A DNA stretch of 64,000 bases. Source: Actinophytocola sp044466355. Its GTDB lineage: Bacteria > Actinomycetota > Actinomycetes > Mycobacteriales > Pseudonocardiaceae. A program made the translations under genes and the position numbers. The notes under the pieces were generated by a model, which worked only from the letters and a program-made list of their open reading frames with translations, searched no databases and was not told the DNA's origin. Below, in pieces: positions 33,298 to 42,470 of this stretch (its first letter is position 1; each line of letters opens with the position of its first letter). The stretch is from contig NZ_JBITMQ010000003.1 in assembly GCF_044466355.1 (NCBI RefSeq), positions 310,001 to 374,000 on the forward strand, written 5' to 3'.

Positions 33298-33957
33298 CTA
33301 CGCCCGGGTCGCGCGAACGATCGGGGCGACCGGGCTCAGCTGCAGCCATTCCGGGAGGCCGCGCACGATCCAGCGGGCGCCCGTGAGGTCGATGGCGCCC
33401 GAGCGGAGGGCCTGCCGGAACTCGATCTCGCCCTCCCACATGCGGTACAGGGTCGGCAGGTCGGCGACCAGGACGGCGTCGATGTCGAAGCCGGGGTCGG
33501 TGTAGCAGACCGACGCGTCGCCCGGTTCGAGCACGAGCCAGTACCTGCGGCGACGGTCGGCGATGTCGACCTGGATCACGGCCCGCTTCGACAGGGCGCT
33601 GGTGTCGATGCGGCCGTGCATCCACCACATCAGCAGCTCGGGGTCCAGCTCCTCGGGCTGCGGGTCGCCGAACGCGTACCGGGCGCCCCAGTCCGCGAGC
33701 CCGAACACCAGTGGGCGCAGGTCCGCGCCCGCCCGGGTCAGCGCGTAGCCGTCGGCGGTGCGGCTCACCAGGCCCGCGCTGACCAGCTGTCGCAACCGCC
33801 GCGACAGCAGCGCGCGGGACAGCCCGGGCAGGCCGCGGGACAGCTCGTTGAAACGGGTCGCGCCGATCAGCATGTCCCGCACGATCAGCAGCGTCCACCG
33901 GTCGCCGAGCACCTCGACGGCCCGCACGATCGGGCAGTACTGCGCGTAGGTCCTCAT
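33298..33957 (-). CDS. HxlR-type winged-helix regulator with SCP2-like C-terminal domain
   Basis: A 219-residue protein. HxlR domain (about 1-95): CPIVRAVEVLGDRWTLLIVRDML, then GLSRALLSRRLRQLVSAGLV. The C-terminal 110 residues (RYWLVLEPGDASVCYTDPGF, DAVLVADLPTLYRMWEGEIEF, LPEWLQLS) look like an SCP2/sterol-carrier ligand-binding domain, a fusion seen in many actinobacteria. It probably senses a hydrophobic ligand and controls the divergent acyl-CoA dehydrogenase gene 91 bp away. AGGAC precedes the ATG. Confidence 0.82.
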   Translation of the reverse strand: MRTYAQYCPIVRAVEVLGDRWTLLIVRDMLIGATRFNELSRGLPGLSRALLSRRLRQLVSAGLVSRTADGYALTRAGADLRPLVFGLADWGARYAFGDPQPEELDPELLMWWMHGRIDTSALSKRAVIQVDIADRRRRYWLVLEPGDASVCYTDPGFDIDAVLVADLPTLYRMWEGEIEFRQALRSGAIDLTGARWIVRGLPEWLQLSPVAPIVRATRA

Positions 33958-34048
33958 GTCCTGTCGTCGCGGCAGCGCCGCGACCGTTACGGGCGTGGTT
34001 CAGTTTCTGCACTACTCGCGGGCCGCGCCCGTTCCTAGCGTCGGCGGC

Positions 34049-35194
34049 ATGACTACCACCACTTTGGACTTCACCGACCTCGCCGCACGGATCGGCGCGG
34101 TCGCCGAGGAACACGCCGCCGACCACGACCGGGACGCCACGTTCGTCACCGAGGCCTACGACGCCATGCGCGAGCACGGCTACCTGAGGCTGGCCGTGCC
34201 CACCGAGCTGGGCGGGCTGGGCGCGTCGATGCGCGACGTCTGCCACGCCCAACGCGAGCTGGCCCGCCACGACGGGGCCACCGCGCTGTCCGTCGCCATG
34301 CACCAGTACCTGACGCTCGTGCAGGTTTACCGCTACCGCAAGGGCGCCCCCGACGCGGCCGCCGTGCTGAGACGCATCGCCGAGGAAGGCATCGTGATCG
34401 CCACGAGCGGCGGGTCGGACTGGCTGTGGCCCACCACCAGAGCAGTACCGGTCGACGGCGGGTTCCTGGTCACCGGCCGCAAGGTGTTCTGCAGCCAGTC
34501 GCCGAGCGCGACGGTCGTCGCCACCTGTGCCGTGCTCGGCGAACCGGGCGAGGACGCACAGGTGCTGCACTTCTCCGTCCCGTTCGCCGCGGCGGGCGTC
34601 CGGATCGAGGAAACCTGGGACACCCTCGGCATGCGCGGCACCGCCAGCCACGACGTGGTGATGGAGGACGTGTTCGTGCCCGCCGACAAGATCGCGGGCC
34701 GCAGGCCGTACGGCGAGCTGGGCGCGCCGCTGCTCGCCGCGACCGTCCACTTCGCACCCGTCGGCGGCGCGACCTACCACGGCATCGCCGTCGGCGCACG
34801 GGACCGGGCCGTGCGGTCGCTGACCGGCAACCGCGGCCCCATGCCGTTGACCGCGCTGCCCCGCGTGCACCGGCAGGTCGGCCTGATGGACGCGAAGCTG
34901 CGCACGTCGTGGTGGTCCCTGATTGGCGCGCTGGACGACCTGGGCGACGACTACGAGGCCGACGCACAGACGCTCGCGATGGTCATGCTGGCGAAGCGGC
35001 AGGCGGTCCTGTCGGCCATCGAGGTCGTCGACCTCGCGATGGACGTGATGGGTGGCCGGTCGTTCTTCCGCCGCTCCGGCATGGAACGCGCCTACCGGGA
35101 CGTCCGCGCGGGCACGTTCCACCCGCTCACCCCGGAGGCCACGCTCACCTACGCGGGCAAGGTCGCGCTGGGCGACCCGGGCGTGGCGGAGTGA
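34049..35194 (+). CDS. Acyl-CoA dehydrogenase family flavoprotein
   Basis: A 381-residue acyl-CoA dehydrogenase-fold protein. N-terminal helical domain with YLRLAVPTELGGLGASMRDV, middle beta domain with VTGRKVFCSQSP and WDTLGMRGTASHDVVMEDVFVP, and a C-terminal helical domain with VVDLAMDVMGGRSFFRRSGMERAYRDVRAG. The usual catalytic glutamate position was not clear, so it could be an oxidase or desulfurisation-type relative. Substrate unknown. A TAGCGT lies 7 nt before the ATG (34036-34041), suggesting a leaderless message. Divergent from the HxlR/SCP2 regulator. Confidence 0.83.
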   Translation: MTTTTLDFTDLAARIGAVAEEHAADHDRDATFVTEAYDAMREHGYLRLAVPTELGGLGASMRDVCHAQRELARHDGATALSVAMHQYLTLVQVYRYRKGAPDAAAVLRRIAEEGIVIATSGGSDWLWPTTRAVPVDGGFLVTGRKVFCSQSPSATVVATCAVLGEPGEDAQVLHFSVPFAAAGVRIEETWDTLGMRGTASHDVVMEDVFVPADKIAGRRPYGELGAPLLAATVHFAPVGGATYHGIAVGARDRAVRSLTGNRGPMPLTALPRVHRQVGLMDAKLRTSWWSLIGALDDLGDDYEADAQTLAMVMLAKRQAVLSAIEVVDLAMDVMGGRSFFRRSGMERAYRDVRAGTFHPLTPEATLTYAGKVALGDPGVAE

Positions 35195-35237
35195 GGGTTC
35201 GCGACATCGTCACGCCGAGTTGTGGCACCTTTGTAGC

Positions 35238-35912
35238 GTGCGGATTCTGATCGTCGAGGACGAGGAACCCCTGGCCGACGCCATCGCCAGGGGGCTTCGT
35301 CGTGAAGGCATGGCCGTGGACGTCGCCCTGGACGGCGACGAGGGCCATGAGAAGTCCACGGTCACGCGGTACGACGTCGTGGTGCTCGACCGTGACCTGC
35401 CCGGCATGTCCGGGGACGAGCTGTGCCGCGAGATCGTCGCCTCCGGGGCGTTGACCAGGGTGATCATGCTGACCGCCAGCGGCTCGGTCGCCGACCGGGT
35501 CGAGGGGCTGTCCCTCGGCGCCGACGACTACCTGGCCAAGCCGTTCGCGTTCGACGAGCTGGTCGCGCGGGTGCGGGCGCTCGCCCGGCGCTCCACCCCG
35601 GTGACGCCGCCGGTGCTGCGCGCGGGTGACGTCGAGCTGGACCCGGCCCGCCGCACCGTGACGCGCGGCGGCACCCAGGTGGAGCTGACCCGCAAGGAGT
35701 TCGGCGTGCTGGAGGTGCTGCTCGCCGCGAGCGGGTCGGTGGTGTCCAGCGAGGAGCTGCTCGAACGGGTGTGGGACGAGCACGCCGACCCGTTCACCAC
35801 GACCGTGCGCGTGACCGTGATGACCCTGCGCAAGAAGCTCGGTGAGCCGGGCATCATCGACACGGTGGTCGGCTCCGGCTACCGGGTGCCGACGGCGAGC
35901 CGGGTGGAGTGA
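35238..35912 (+). CDS. OmpR/PhoB-type response regulator
   Basis: A 224-residue two-component response regulator. Receiver domain: ILIVEDEEPLADA acidic pocket, VVVLDRDLPGMSG with phosphoacceptor Asp at about residue 51, MLTAS, and KPF switch lysine. C-terminal winged helix with LTRKEFGVLEVLLAASG and TTTVRVTVMTLRKKLGEPGI, IDTVVGSGYRV. GTG at 35238 begins VRILIVEDEE. The histidine kinase start overlaps its stop by 4 bp. Confidence 0.92.
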   Translation: MRILIVEDEEPLADAIARGLRREGMAVDVALDGDEGHEKSTVTRYDVVVLDRDLPGMSGDELCREIVASGALTRVIMLTASGSVADRVEGLSLGADDYLAKPFAFDELVARVRALARRSTPVTPPVLRAGDVELDPARRTVTRGGTQVELTRKEFGVLEVLLAASGSVVSSEELLERVWDEHADPFTTTVRVTVMTLRKKLGEPGIIDTVVGSGYRVPTASRVE

Positions 35913-37036
35913 CCGACATACGGCGGGGTCCTGGCCTGCGCGCCAGGATCACGCTCCTCGCCACCGGGCTGGTCGCGGTCGTCGCGGCGCTGCTGCTGTG
36001 GCTCGCCTGGATCCTCGCGGGCGACTCCGCCAACGCGCCGTCGCTGCCGGACGGCACGACCGTCGTCGTCGGCGGCACCCGGGTGAAGGCCGAGGACCTC
36101 AACGAGGTGCTCCGCGACACCGCCCGCTTCCGGCTGCTGGTGGGCGGATCGATCGCGTTCGTGTGCGTGGTCGGGGCGACCGCGCTGCTCGCGTGGACGC
36201 TCACCGGCCGCGTCCTCAAACCGCTGCGGGACGTCACCGGCACCGCCCGCCGCCTGTCGGCCGAGTCGCTCGGCGAGCGGATCGCGCTGCGCGGCCCCCG
36301 GGACGAGGTCGCCGAGCTGGCCGACACGTTCGACGCCATGCTCGACCGGCTCCAGGCCACGTTCTCCGCGCAACGCCAGTTCGTCGCCAACGCCTCCCAC
36401 GAGCTGCGCACCCCGCTGTCGGTGATCCGCACCGAGCTGGACGTGACCCTGTCCGACCCGAACGCGGACGCCGACGAGCTGCGCCGCATGGCGGGCGTGG
36501 TCCGCGACGCGACCCTGCGCGCCGGGCAGCTCGTCGACGCGCTGCTGCTGCTCGCCCGCACCGACGGCATGGGCCTGGGCCCCGTCGAACGCGTCGACCT
36601 CACGACCGTCGTGGGCAGCGCGTGGCAGGCCGTGCGGAGCGAGGCCGAACAGCGTCACCTGCGCACGTCGTTCTCCTGCGCACCGGCCCCGTCCGCCGGT
36701 GACCCGGCGCTGCTGGAACGCGTGGCGGGCAACCTCCTAGAGAACGCCGTGCGGCACAACGTGGACGGCGGCTGGCTGGACGTCCAGACGGCGGCGGGCC
36801 CGAGCTGGGTCGTGCTGCGGGTGTCGTCGTCGGGCACCGCGGTCGACCCGGAACGGGTGGAGGAGCTGTTCGAGTCGTTCCGCCGTGGCGGCGTGGACCG
36901 CACGGCCCACTCGGGCACGGGGCTGGGCCTGGCGATCGTGCGGGCGGTCGTGCGGGCCCACCACGGCACGGTCGCCGCGGAGGCCGTGCCGGGCGGTGGC
37001 CTCACGGTGACCGTCCACCTGCCCGCCGCTCACTGA
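35909..37036 (+). CDS. Sensor histidine kinase
   Basis: A 375-residue membrane sensor kinase, partner of the preceding regulator. Two transmembrane segments (about 13-36 and 75-97) enclose a short extracytoplasmic loop of about 40 residues, then a HAMP domain (LTGRVLKPLRDVTGTARRL), H-box QFVANASHELRTPLSVIRTE, N-box LENAVRHN, and G2 box HSGTGLGLAIVRAVV. The G1 box is degenerate (SSSGTAVDPERV), as in many actinobacterial kinases. The loop is too small for a large ligand domain. The 3' end overlaps the convergent PstS-like gene by 7 bp. Confidence 0.92.
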   Translation: MTDIRRGPGLRARITLLATGLVAVVAALLLWLAWILAGDSANAPSLPDGTTVVVGGTRVKAEDLNEVLRDTARFRLLVGGSIAFVCVVGATALLAWTLTGRVLKPLRDVTGTARRLSAESLGERIALRGPRDEVAELADTFDAMLDRLQATFSAQRQFVANASHELRTPLSVIRTELDVTLSDPNADADELRRMAGVVRDATLRAGQLVDALLLLARTDGMGLGPVERVDLTTVVGSAWQAVRSEAEQRHLRTSFSCAPAPSAGDPALLERVAGNLLENAVRHNVDGGWLDVQTAAGPSWVVLRVSSSGTAVDPERVEELFESFRRGGVDRTAHSGTGLGLAIVRAVVRAHHGTVAAEAVPGGGLTVTVHLPAAH

Positions 37037-38091
37037 AGGGCGGCCACCAGCCGGTCGGCCCACTCGTCGGCGGGGAACACGTACCCGCTGCCGCCGTCCC
37101 GGACGGTCAGCGACGCCAGCAGGAAGTCGCGGGCCGCCGCGTCGTCGTCGCAGGTCACCGCGTAGCTCACGATCACCAGCGGGTACGCCCCGGTCGCCGG
37201 GTCGGCGCCGTACACGTCGGCGGGGTCGAGCGCCAGCCCACCGCCGGGCAGCGCCGAGGTGATCGTCGTGGCCACGGCGTCGGGTTCCGGTGCGACGCCC
37301 CCGATCCGCAGCACCTGCGACCGGGTGCCTTCCGCGGCGGTCAGGTAGCCGATCGCGCCCTCGGTGTTCTCGATCATGGCCAGCATGCCGCTGTCGCCCT
37401 GCGCGGTCTGGGTCGCCTTGCCGGTGAACGTGGTGCCCGCGCCGCTCGTCCAGCCGCCCGCCGTCGCGAGGTACTGCTGGAACGCGGCCGTCGTGGCCGA
37501 CTCGTCGCCGCGGCCGACGACGACGATGGGCCGGGCGCTGAGCGCCGTGTCGGGGTTCTGCTCGACGATCGCGGGGTCGTTCCACGTGGTGATGGCGCCG
37601 CCGAAGATCTTCGTGAGCGTCGGGGCGTCCAGGTTCAGGTCGCCGACACCCGCCACGTGGTACCGGACCATCACGGGGTGGGCGACGAACGGGTAGGCCT
37701 GCGCCTCGCAGCGTGCGCGGACCGCGGGCATCTCGGACTCCGCCAGCGGCCGGTCGACCACCGCGAAACCCGTCGCACCGCTCGTGAACTGCTGCAACCC
37801 GCCGCCAGAGCCGACGGGCGCGTAGTCCACCACCGAGTCCGGGCAGGCTCGTTCGAGGGCAGCCGCCACATCGGCCACCGCGTTGCGCGCGAGCGACGAG
37901 CCGCTGCCCACCAGCTCACCGGCGCACGCCGGTTCGGCGGGTGGCTCGGCGGGGGAGGGCGTCGTGACCGGCGGGACGTCGGCCGCGACCGGCGACCCCG
38001 CCACCGACGGCTCCATGACGGTCAGGGGCACCACCACCGCCGCGGCCGCGACCACGACGGCGGCGCCGAGCCCCACGAGAGATCCACGCAC
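37030..38091 (-). CDS. PstS-like phosphate-binding protein, solitary
   Basis: A 353-residue PBP-like-2 protein. A hydrophobic N-terminus (SLVGLGAAVVVAAAAVVVPLTV) is a signal anchor without lipobox cysteine. Phosphate-binding features: LVGSGSSLARNAV, DYAPVGSGGGLQQF, GATGFAVVDRPL and IVVVGRGDESATTAAF. No pstCAB genes are nearby, so it may be a sensor or scavenger rather than part of a transporter. Divergence from the family in length and anchoring leaves its ligand open. Confidence 0.78.
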   Translation of the reverse strand: MRGSLVGLGAAVVVAAAAVVVPLTVMEPSVAGSPVAADVPPVTTPSPAEPPAEPACAGELVGSGSSLARNAVADVAAALERACPDSVVDYAPVGSGGGLQQFTSGATGFAVVDRPLAESEMPAVRARCEAQAYPFVAHPVMVRYHVAGVGDLNLDAPTLTKIFGGAITTWNDPAIVEQNPDTALSARPIVVVGRGDESATTAAFQQYLATAGGWTSGAGTTFTGKATQTAQGDSGMLAMIENTEGAIGYLTAAEGTRSQVLRIGGVAPEPDAVATTITSALPGGGLALDPADVYGADPATGAYPLVIVSYAVTCDDDAAARDFLLASLTVRDGGSGYVFPADEWADRLVAALQ

Positions 38092-38098
38092 GCCCCAG

Positions 38099-38929
38099 TT
38101 ATCTCACGCCGAGGCGCTCCAGGAGCCCCATGGCATCAAACGGTGCCCGCACCTTCATGTCGTTGTCGAAATACGCGTGGACGTCGAACCCGGCGGCGGT
38201 CCAGCCGTCGATCCGCGCCGCCCAGCGGTCCAGCTCCTCGTCGGTGTAGCCGCTCGCGTACAGCTCCGTCTCGCCGTGGAGCCGCACGTACACGAAGTCG
38301 GCCGTCACGTCCTCCAGGTACGGCCAGTCCCGCGCCGCGGACGCCGTCACCAGGCCGATCCCGTGGCCACGCAGGAAGCCCGGCAGCGTCGGGTCGACGA
38401 AGCTCGGGTGCCGCACCTCCAGCGCGTGCCGGACCGGGCGTTCGACGGGTGCTTCGGTCAGCGCCCGGCCCGTCAGCCGCTCGTCGTGTGCGGCGGCCAG
38501 CACCGCGGCGGCCGCGGTGTCGCGGGGCAGCAGGTCGAAGAAGTCGGCGAGCAGGTCCTGGTCGTAGGGGACGGTCGGCGGCAGCTGCCACAGGACCGGC
38601 CCCAGCTTGTCGCCCAGCGCCAGCACGCCGCTCGCGAAGAAGTTCGCCAACGGGACCCCCACGTCCCGCAGCCGCTTCATGTGGGTGACGAACCGGCCGC
38701 CCTTGACCGCGAACAGGAACTCCGGCGGCGTCTCGTCGTGCCAGCGCCGGTAGAACTCCGGCTTCTGCAGCGAGTAGAACGAGCCGTTGATCTCCACCGA
38801 GCCGAGCCGCCGCGAGAGGTACTCCAGCTCCCGGCGCTGTGGCAACCCGTCCGGGTAGAACTCGCCGCGCCAGTTCCGGTACCGCCACCCCGACGTGCCG
38901 ATCCAGACCCTGCCGCTCACCCCTCTCAT
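38099..38929 (-). CDS. DUF72 family protein
   Basis: A 276-residue TIM-barrel-like DUF72 protein. The N-terminal VWIGTSGWRYRNWRGEFYP is diagnostic; VEINGSFYSLQKPEFYRRW, LFAVKGGRFVTHMKRLRD and ADFVYVRLHGE follow. No biochemical function is established for the family. ATG at 38929 gives the normal start. It is 7 bp upstream of the PstS-like gene on the same strand and 18 bp after the RNase D stop, so the three could be one transcription unit. Confidence 0.9.
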   Translation of the reverse strand: MRGVSGRVWIGTSGWRYRNWRGEFYPDGLPQRRELEYLSRRLGSVEINGSFYSLQKPEFYRRWHDETPPEFLFAVKGGRFVTHMKRLRDVGVPLANFFASGVLALGDKLGPVLWQLPPTVPYDQDLLADFFDLLPRDTAAAAVLAAAHDERLTGRALTEAPVERPVRHALEVRHPSFVDPTLPGFLRGHGIGLVTASAARDWPYLEDVTADFVYVRLHGETELYASGYTDEELDRWAARIDGWTAAGFDVHAYFDNDMKVRAPFDAMGLLERLGVR

Positions 38930-38947
38930 GCTGGCAGGGGCGGTCGC

Positions 38948-40192
38948 CTACTGCTCGGCGTCCTTCAGCGCCTGCGAGAACGCGTCGGCCGTCAGGCCGA
39001 TCTGCCACTCGCGGGCGCCGCCGGCCCGCAGCGCCTGCGCCACCGAGTCCGGTGACAGGTCCTCCGGGGGCCGCCAGCACGTGCGCCGCACCAGGTCGGG
39101 CTGCAGCAGGTTCTCGACCGGCAACGTGTTGGCCTCGGCGATCGCGGTGAGCTGGGCCCGTGCCGCGGCCAGCCGGGCGGCGGCCGCCGGGTCGCGGTCG
39201 CCCCACCGGTTGGCGGGCGGGGGGCCTTCGTGCGGCGGGGACGGGTCGGGCAGCTCCGACTTCGGCAGCTTCGCCGCGGTCCGCAGGGCCCTGGCCCACA
39301 CGTCCACGATCCGCCGCTGCGCCCGGCCCTTGAACACGGGCAGCTCCAGCAGCGCCTGCTCGTCGGTGGGCAGCACGGTCGCGGCCTGCACGATCGACGC
39401 GTCCGGCAGCACGCGGCCCGGTGCGATGTCCCGCTGGCGGGCGATGGTGTCGCGGGCCTCCCACAACGCGCGCACGGCCGCGAGCCCGCGTGCCGACCGC
39501 ACGCGGTGGATCCCGGACGTGCGCCGCCACGGTTCCGCACGCGGCGGCGCGGGCGCAGCGGTGCGCAGCGCCTCGAACTCCTCGAGCGCCCACGCCAGCT
39601 TGCCCTGGTCGCGCAGGTCCTGTTCGAGCACGTCACGCAGCTGGATCAGCAGCTCGACGTCCAGTGCCGCGTAGTCGAGCCAGTCCTGCGGCAGGGGACG
39701 GCGGGACCAGTCGGCGGCGCCGTGGCCCTTCTCCAGCCGGTAGCCCAGCAGCAGCTCCACGAGCGTGCCGAGCGCGACCCGCTCGTACCCGGCGAGCCGC
39801 CCGGCCAGCTCGGTGTCGAACAGCTTGGCGGGTTTGAGACCCAGCTCGGCGAGACAGGGGAGGTCCTGGGAGGCGGCGTGCAGCACCCACTCGGTGTCCG
39901 ACAGCGCCTCGATCAGCGGGTCGATGCGGTCGTCGAGCGCGACGGGATCGACCAGGACCGTGCCAGCGCCCTCCCTGCGCACCTGCACGAGGTAGGCGCG
40001 CTGGGAGTACCGGTAGCCGGATGCCCGTTCGGTGTCGACCGCGATGGGGCCATGCCCGGCCGCCAGCGCGTCCGATGTCTCACGCAGCGCGCGAGGCGTC
40101 TCCACGACGTCCGGTGTGCCCTCTGCTGGTTGTTTCAGCAGCACCGGATCCGGCCGTGCCTCCTCGGTCGTTCCCGTCCCCGTGTCCTCCAC
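38948..40192 (-). CDS. Ribonuclease D-like 3'-5' exonuclease with HRDC domain
   Basis: A 414-residue RNase D family protein. DEDD exonuclease motifs: IAVDTERASGYRYSQ (Exo I), WVLHAASQDLPCLAELG (Exo II) and YAALDVELLIQL (Exo III), then an HRDC domain (about 220-300) with LWEARDTIARQRDIAPGRVL, and a less conserved second helical segment. It should trim 3' ends of stable RNAs. GTG at 40192 has no Shine-Dalgarno, but TATGGT ends 8 nt upstream (complement of 40201-40206), suggesting a leaderless transcript. Syntenic with Rv2681 as I recall. Confidence 0.9.
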   Translation of the reverse strand: MEDTGTGTTEEARPDPVLLKQPAEGTPDVVETPRALRETSDALAAGHGPIAVDTERASGYRYSQRAYLVQVRREGAGTVLVDPVALDDRIDPLIEALSDTEWVLHAASQDLPCLAELGLKPAKLFDTELAGRLAGYERVALGTLVELLLGYRLEKGHGAADWSRRPLPQDWLDYAALDVELLIQLRDVLEQDLRDQGKLAWALEEFEALRTAAPAPPRAEPWRRTSGIHRVRSARGLAAVRALWEARDTIARQRDIAPGRVLPDASIVQAATVLPTDEQALLELPVFKGRAQRRIVDVWARALRTAAKLPKSELPDPSPPHEGPPPANRWGDRDPAAAARLAAARAQLTAIAEANTLPVENLLQPDLVRRTCWRPPEDLSPDSVAQALRAGGAREWQIGLTADAFSQALKDAEQ

Positions 40193-40200
40193 GGCCGATG

Positions 40201-40206
40201 ACCATA
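40201..40206 (-). promoter_or_regulatory. Putative -10 element TATGGT of the RNase D gene
   Basis: TATGGT on the minus strand ends exactly 8 nt before the GTG start at 40192, with no Shine-Dalgarno between, matching the spacing seen for dut, the KimA-like gene and DUF3000. Confidence 0.4.
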
Positions 40207-40314
40207 CGGGACGGGTGTGACACTTCGGCAGGCAGCGACCTGTTGATCACGCAAGGTGACCGTTTCGGCCGGGCCCGCGAATGCCCTCGCGAGCCCGGTC
40301 GAAACGTTCCTCGC

Positions 40315-41031
40315 TCAGCGGATCACACCGGCCCGCATGGCCAGCGCGACCATCTGTGCCCGGTCACCAGTGCCCAACTTCCTGCCGATCCGCGAAAGAT
40401 GGGACTTCACCGTCAGTGCGGACAGGTTGAGTCCCTCGCCGATCTCCTTGTTGGACTGCCCGTCCGCGACGAGCTGCAGCACCTCCACCTCGCGTGCCGA
40501 GAGCTCACGCGGTGTGTTGTCGGTGCCGGGGACCCGCGTGCCCGTGGCGAGGATCGGCGCGACGCTCGGGTCGGCGTAGACGCCGCCTTCGAGTACGCGA
40601 CGAACCCCGTCGGTCACGACCACCGGCGAGGCCGACTTCAGCAGGTAGGCCTGGGCCCCTGCCTGGAAGGCCGAACGCACGGCGTACGGGTCGTCGGACG
40701 AAGCCAGCACCACGATGCGAGGCCAGCCATGGCCGCGCAGCTCGGTGACAAGCTCGATTCCGCTGCCATCGGGCAGACCGAGATCGAGGATCGCGAGATC
40801 GCACGGGCCGGTGGCCAATGCTCGCGCCCTCGCCTCAGCCACCGTGGCGGCTTCGTGGACGGTGCCCGCACCCATCTGGGTCAACCGGGCAGCTATCGCC
40901 TCCCTTAGTAACGGATGGTCATCGACCACCAGTACTGAGAACAGCTCCTCCCGCGGATGCGGGACCATGTTCGCCGGCAGTACGCCGGCTGGCGTGGTTC
41001 GAGCGGCCTGACCTAAGCCGACGGCAGCCAC
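40315..41031 (-). CDS. Orphan LuxR/NarL-type response regulator
   Basis: A 238-residue response regulator. Receiver domain about 31-148: VLVVDDHPLLREAI, phospho-Asp in LAILDLGLPDGSG, VLASS, and LLKSASP with the switch lysine. C-terminal LuxR HTH: ELSAREVEVLQLVADGQSNKEIGEGLNLSALTVKSHLSRI is read in parts as ARE..EVLQLVADG and LTVKSHLSRIGRK. No kinase gene is adjacent. GTG at 41031 has a clear GGGAGG 7 nt upstream, so the roughly 28-residue N-terminal extension is genuine. Divergent from the dipeptidase with 254 bp between starts. Confidence 0.9.
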   Translation of the reverse strand: MAAVGLGQAARTTPAGVLPANMVPHPREELFSVLVVDDHPLLREAIAARLTQMGAGTVHEAATVAEARARALATGPCDLAILDLGLPDGSGIELVTELRGHGWPRIVVLASSDDPYAVRSAFQAGAQAYLLKSASPVVVTDGVRRVLEGGVYADPSVAPILATGTRVPGTDNTPRELSAREVEVLQLVADGQSNKEIGEGLNLSALTVKSHLSRIGRKLGTGDRAQMVALAMRAGVIR

Positions 41032-41285
41032 GTCACTACCTCCCTGGAGTCGGTCGTGCCCCCCGACCTACACCGGGACCTTCGGCCAAACAGCCGCGCC
41101 GCCATTGGACCGAAAGTGGTGTCGACGTCCGCAGCCTAGCCCCCCAAGCGGGTTAGCGGGATGATCAATTCGTTATCTATCCAATCGAGACATCACTCTG
41201 GCGGGGAGATGTAACACGATCGGGTGACTTCCGGTTGGTGACGTAACGTCTATGCCTCTCAACTCGATGAAACGAGGTCGCGGTA

Positions 41286-42434
41286 GTGCTAGGTGCTTCG
41301 ATCGAACGTGCCCGGGAGATGCTCGAGACCACCCCGTTGGTCGATGGACACAACGACCTTCCTTGGGCGTTGCGGCTACTTCCGGAGGTCGACGAGACCC
41401 GATCGGCTGCATTCGGGGTGGATTTGGAGCAATCACAGCCGCGGCTCCACACCGACTTCCCCCGGTTGCGTGCGGGCGGGGTCGGTGTCCAGTTCTGGAG
41501 TGTTTACGTTCCGTGCCGGCTCAGTGGTGACTCTGCGGTTACGGCGGTCGTCCAACAGGCGGAGCTGGTGCACACGCTGGCCGCCCAATATCCGTCGCAA
41601 CTGCGAATCGCCCGGACGGTCGAAGAGGCTCGTACGGCCTTCGCCGACGGCCGCATCGCCTCGTTCCTGGGCGCCGAGGGCGGCCATTCGATCAACGAGT
41701 CGCTCGGCGTGCTCCGCGCGCTGTACCGCCTCGGGGTCCGGTACATGACGCTCACCCACAACGACAACACCCCGTGGGCCGACTCGGCGACCGACGAACC
41801 GGCGGTCGGCGGCCTGTCCGACTTCGGCCGCGAGGTGGTCCGCGAGATGAACCGCATCGGCATGCTCGTGGACCTCTCCCACGTCGCCGCGACCACGATG
41901 CGTGACGCCCTCGACGTGGCCGAGGCGCCGGTCATCTTCAGCCACTCGTCGTGCCGGGCGATCGCCGACCACCCCAGGAACGTCCCGGACGACGTACTGC
42001 GGCGGCTGCGCGACAACGGCGGCGTCTGCATGATCACGTTCGTGCCCGCGTTCGTGTCGCCGGAGCTGGTCGAGTGGGACCGGGGCGTCAGGGCGGCCAT
42101 GGCGGCGGCCGGGGCCAAGCACGCCGACCTCGAGGAGCGGCAGGAGTTCCTGAAGACGTGGGACGGCCCGAAGCCACCGAAGGTCGGCCTCGACGCGGTG
42201 GTCGCGCACGTCGAGCACGCCAGGGAGGTCGCGGGGATCGACCACATCGGGCTGGGTGGCGACTACGACGGCGTGACGGAGCTGCCGGTCGGGCTGGAGG
42301 ACGTGAGCACGTACCCGAACCTGATCGCGGCGCTGCTCGACCGCGGCTGGACCGAGGAGGACTGCGCCAAGCTGGCAGGTGAGAACGCGCTACGCGCCCT
42401 GTCGGAAGCAGAGGCCTACGCGACCAAGCAGTAA
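41286..42434 (+). CDS. Membrane-dipeptidase-type peptidase (M19 family)
   Basis: A 382-residue M19 zinc dipeptidase. Metal ligands are recognisable: VDGHNDLPWALR (HxD), LGAEGGHSI (bridging Glu), then DLSHVAATTM and FSHSSCRAIADHPRNVPD (His pair), and GLGGDYDGV near the end. No signal peptide, so cytoplasmic as in other actinobacterial members. It would split dipeptides, possibly containing D-residues from wall turnover. GTG at 41286 follows an ACGAGG. The perfect 11-bp palindrome GACGTAACGTC at 41240-41250 in its upstream region may be regulatory. Confidence 0.9.
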   Translation: MLGASIERAREMLETTPLVDGHNDLPWALRLLPEVDETRSAAFGVDLEQSQPRLHTDFPRLRAGGVGVQFWSVYVPCRLSGDSAVTAVVQQAELVHTLAAQYPSQLRIARTVEEARTAFADGRIASFLGAEGGHSINESLGVLRALYRLGVRYMTLTHNDNTPWADSATDEPAVGGLSDFGREVVREMNRIGMLVDLSHVAATTMRDALDVAEAPVIFSHSSCRAIADHPRNVPDDVLRRLRDNGGVCMITFVPAFVSPELVEWDRGVRAAMAAAGAKHADLEERQEFLKTWDGPKPPKVGLDAVVAHVEHAREVAGIDHIGLGGDYDGVTELPVGLEDVSTYPNLIAALLDRGWTEEDCAKLAGENALRALSEAEAYATKQ

Positions 42435-42447
42435 CCCCCGCCCCCGG

Positions 42448-42470
42448 CCCCCGGCTCGCTCCGCCGGGGG
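42448..42470. terminator. Bidirectional hairpin between convergent dipeptidase and DUF3000 genes
   Basis: An 8-bp GC-only stem (CCCCCGGC with GCCGGGGG) and 7-nt loop occupies most of the 36-bp gap between the two convergent stops. Confidence 0.6.
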
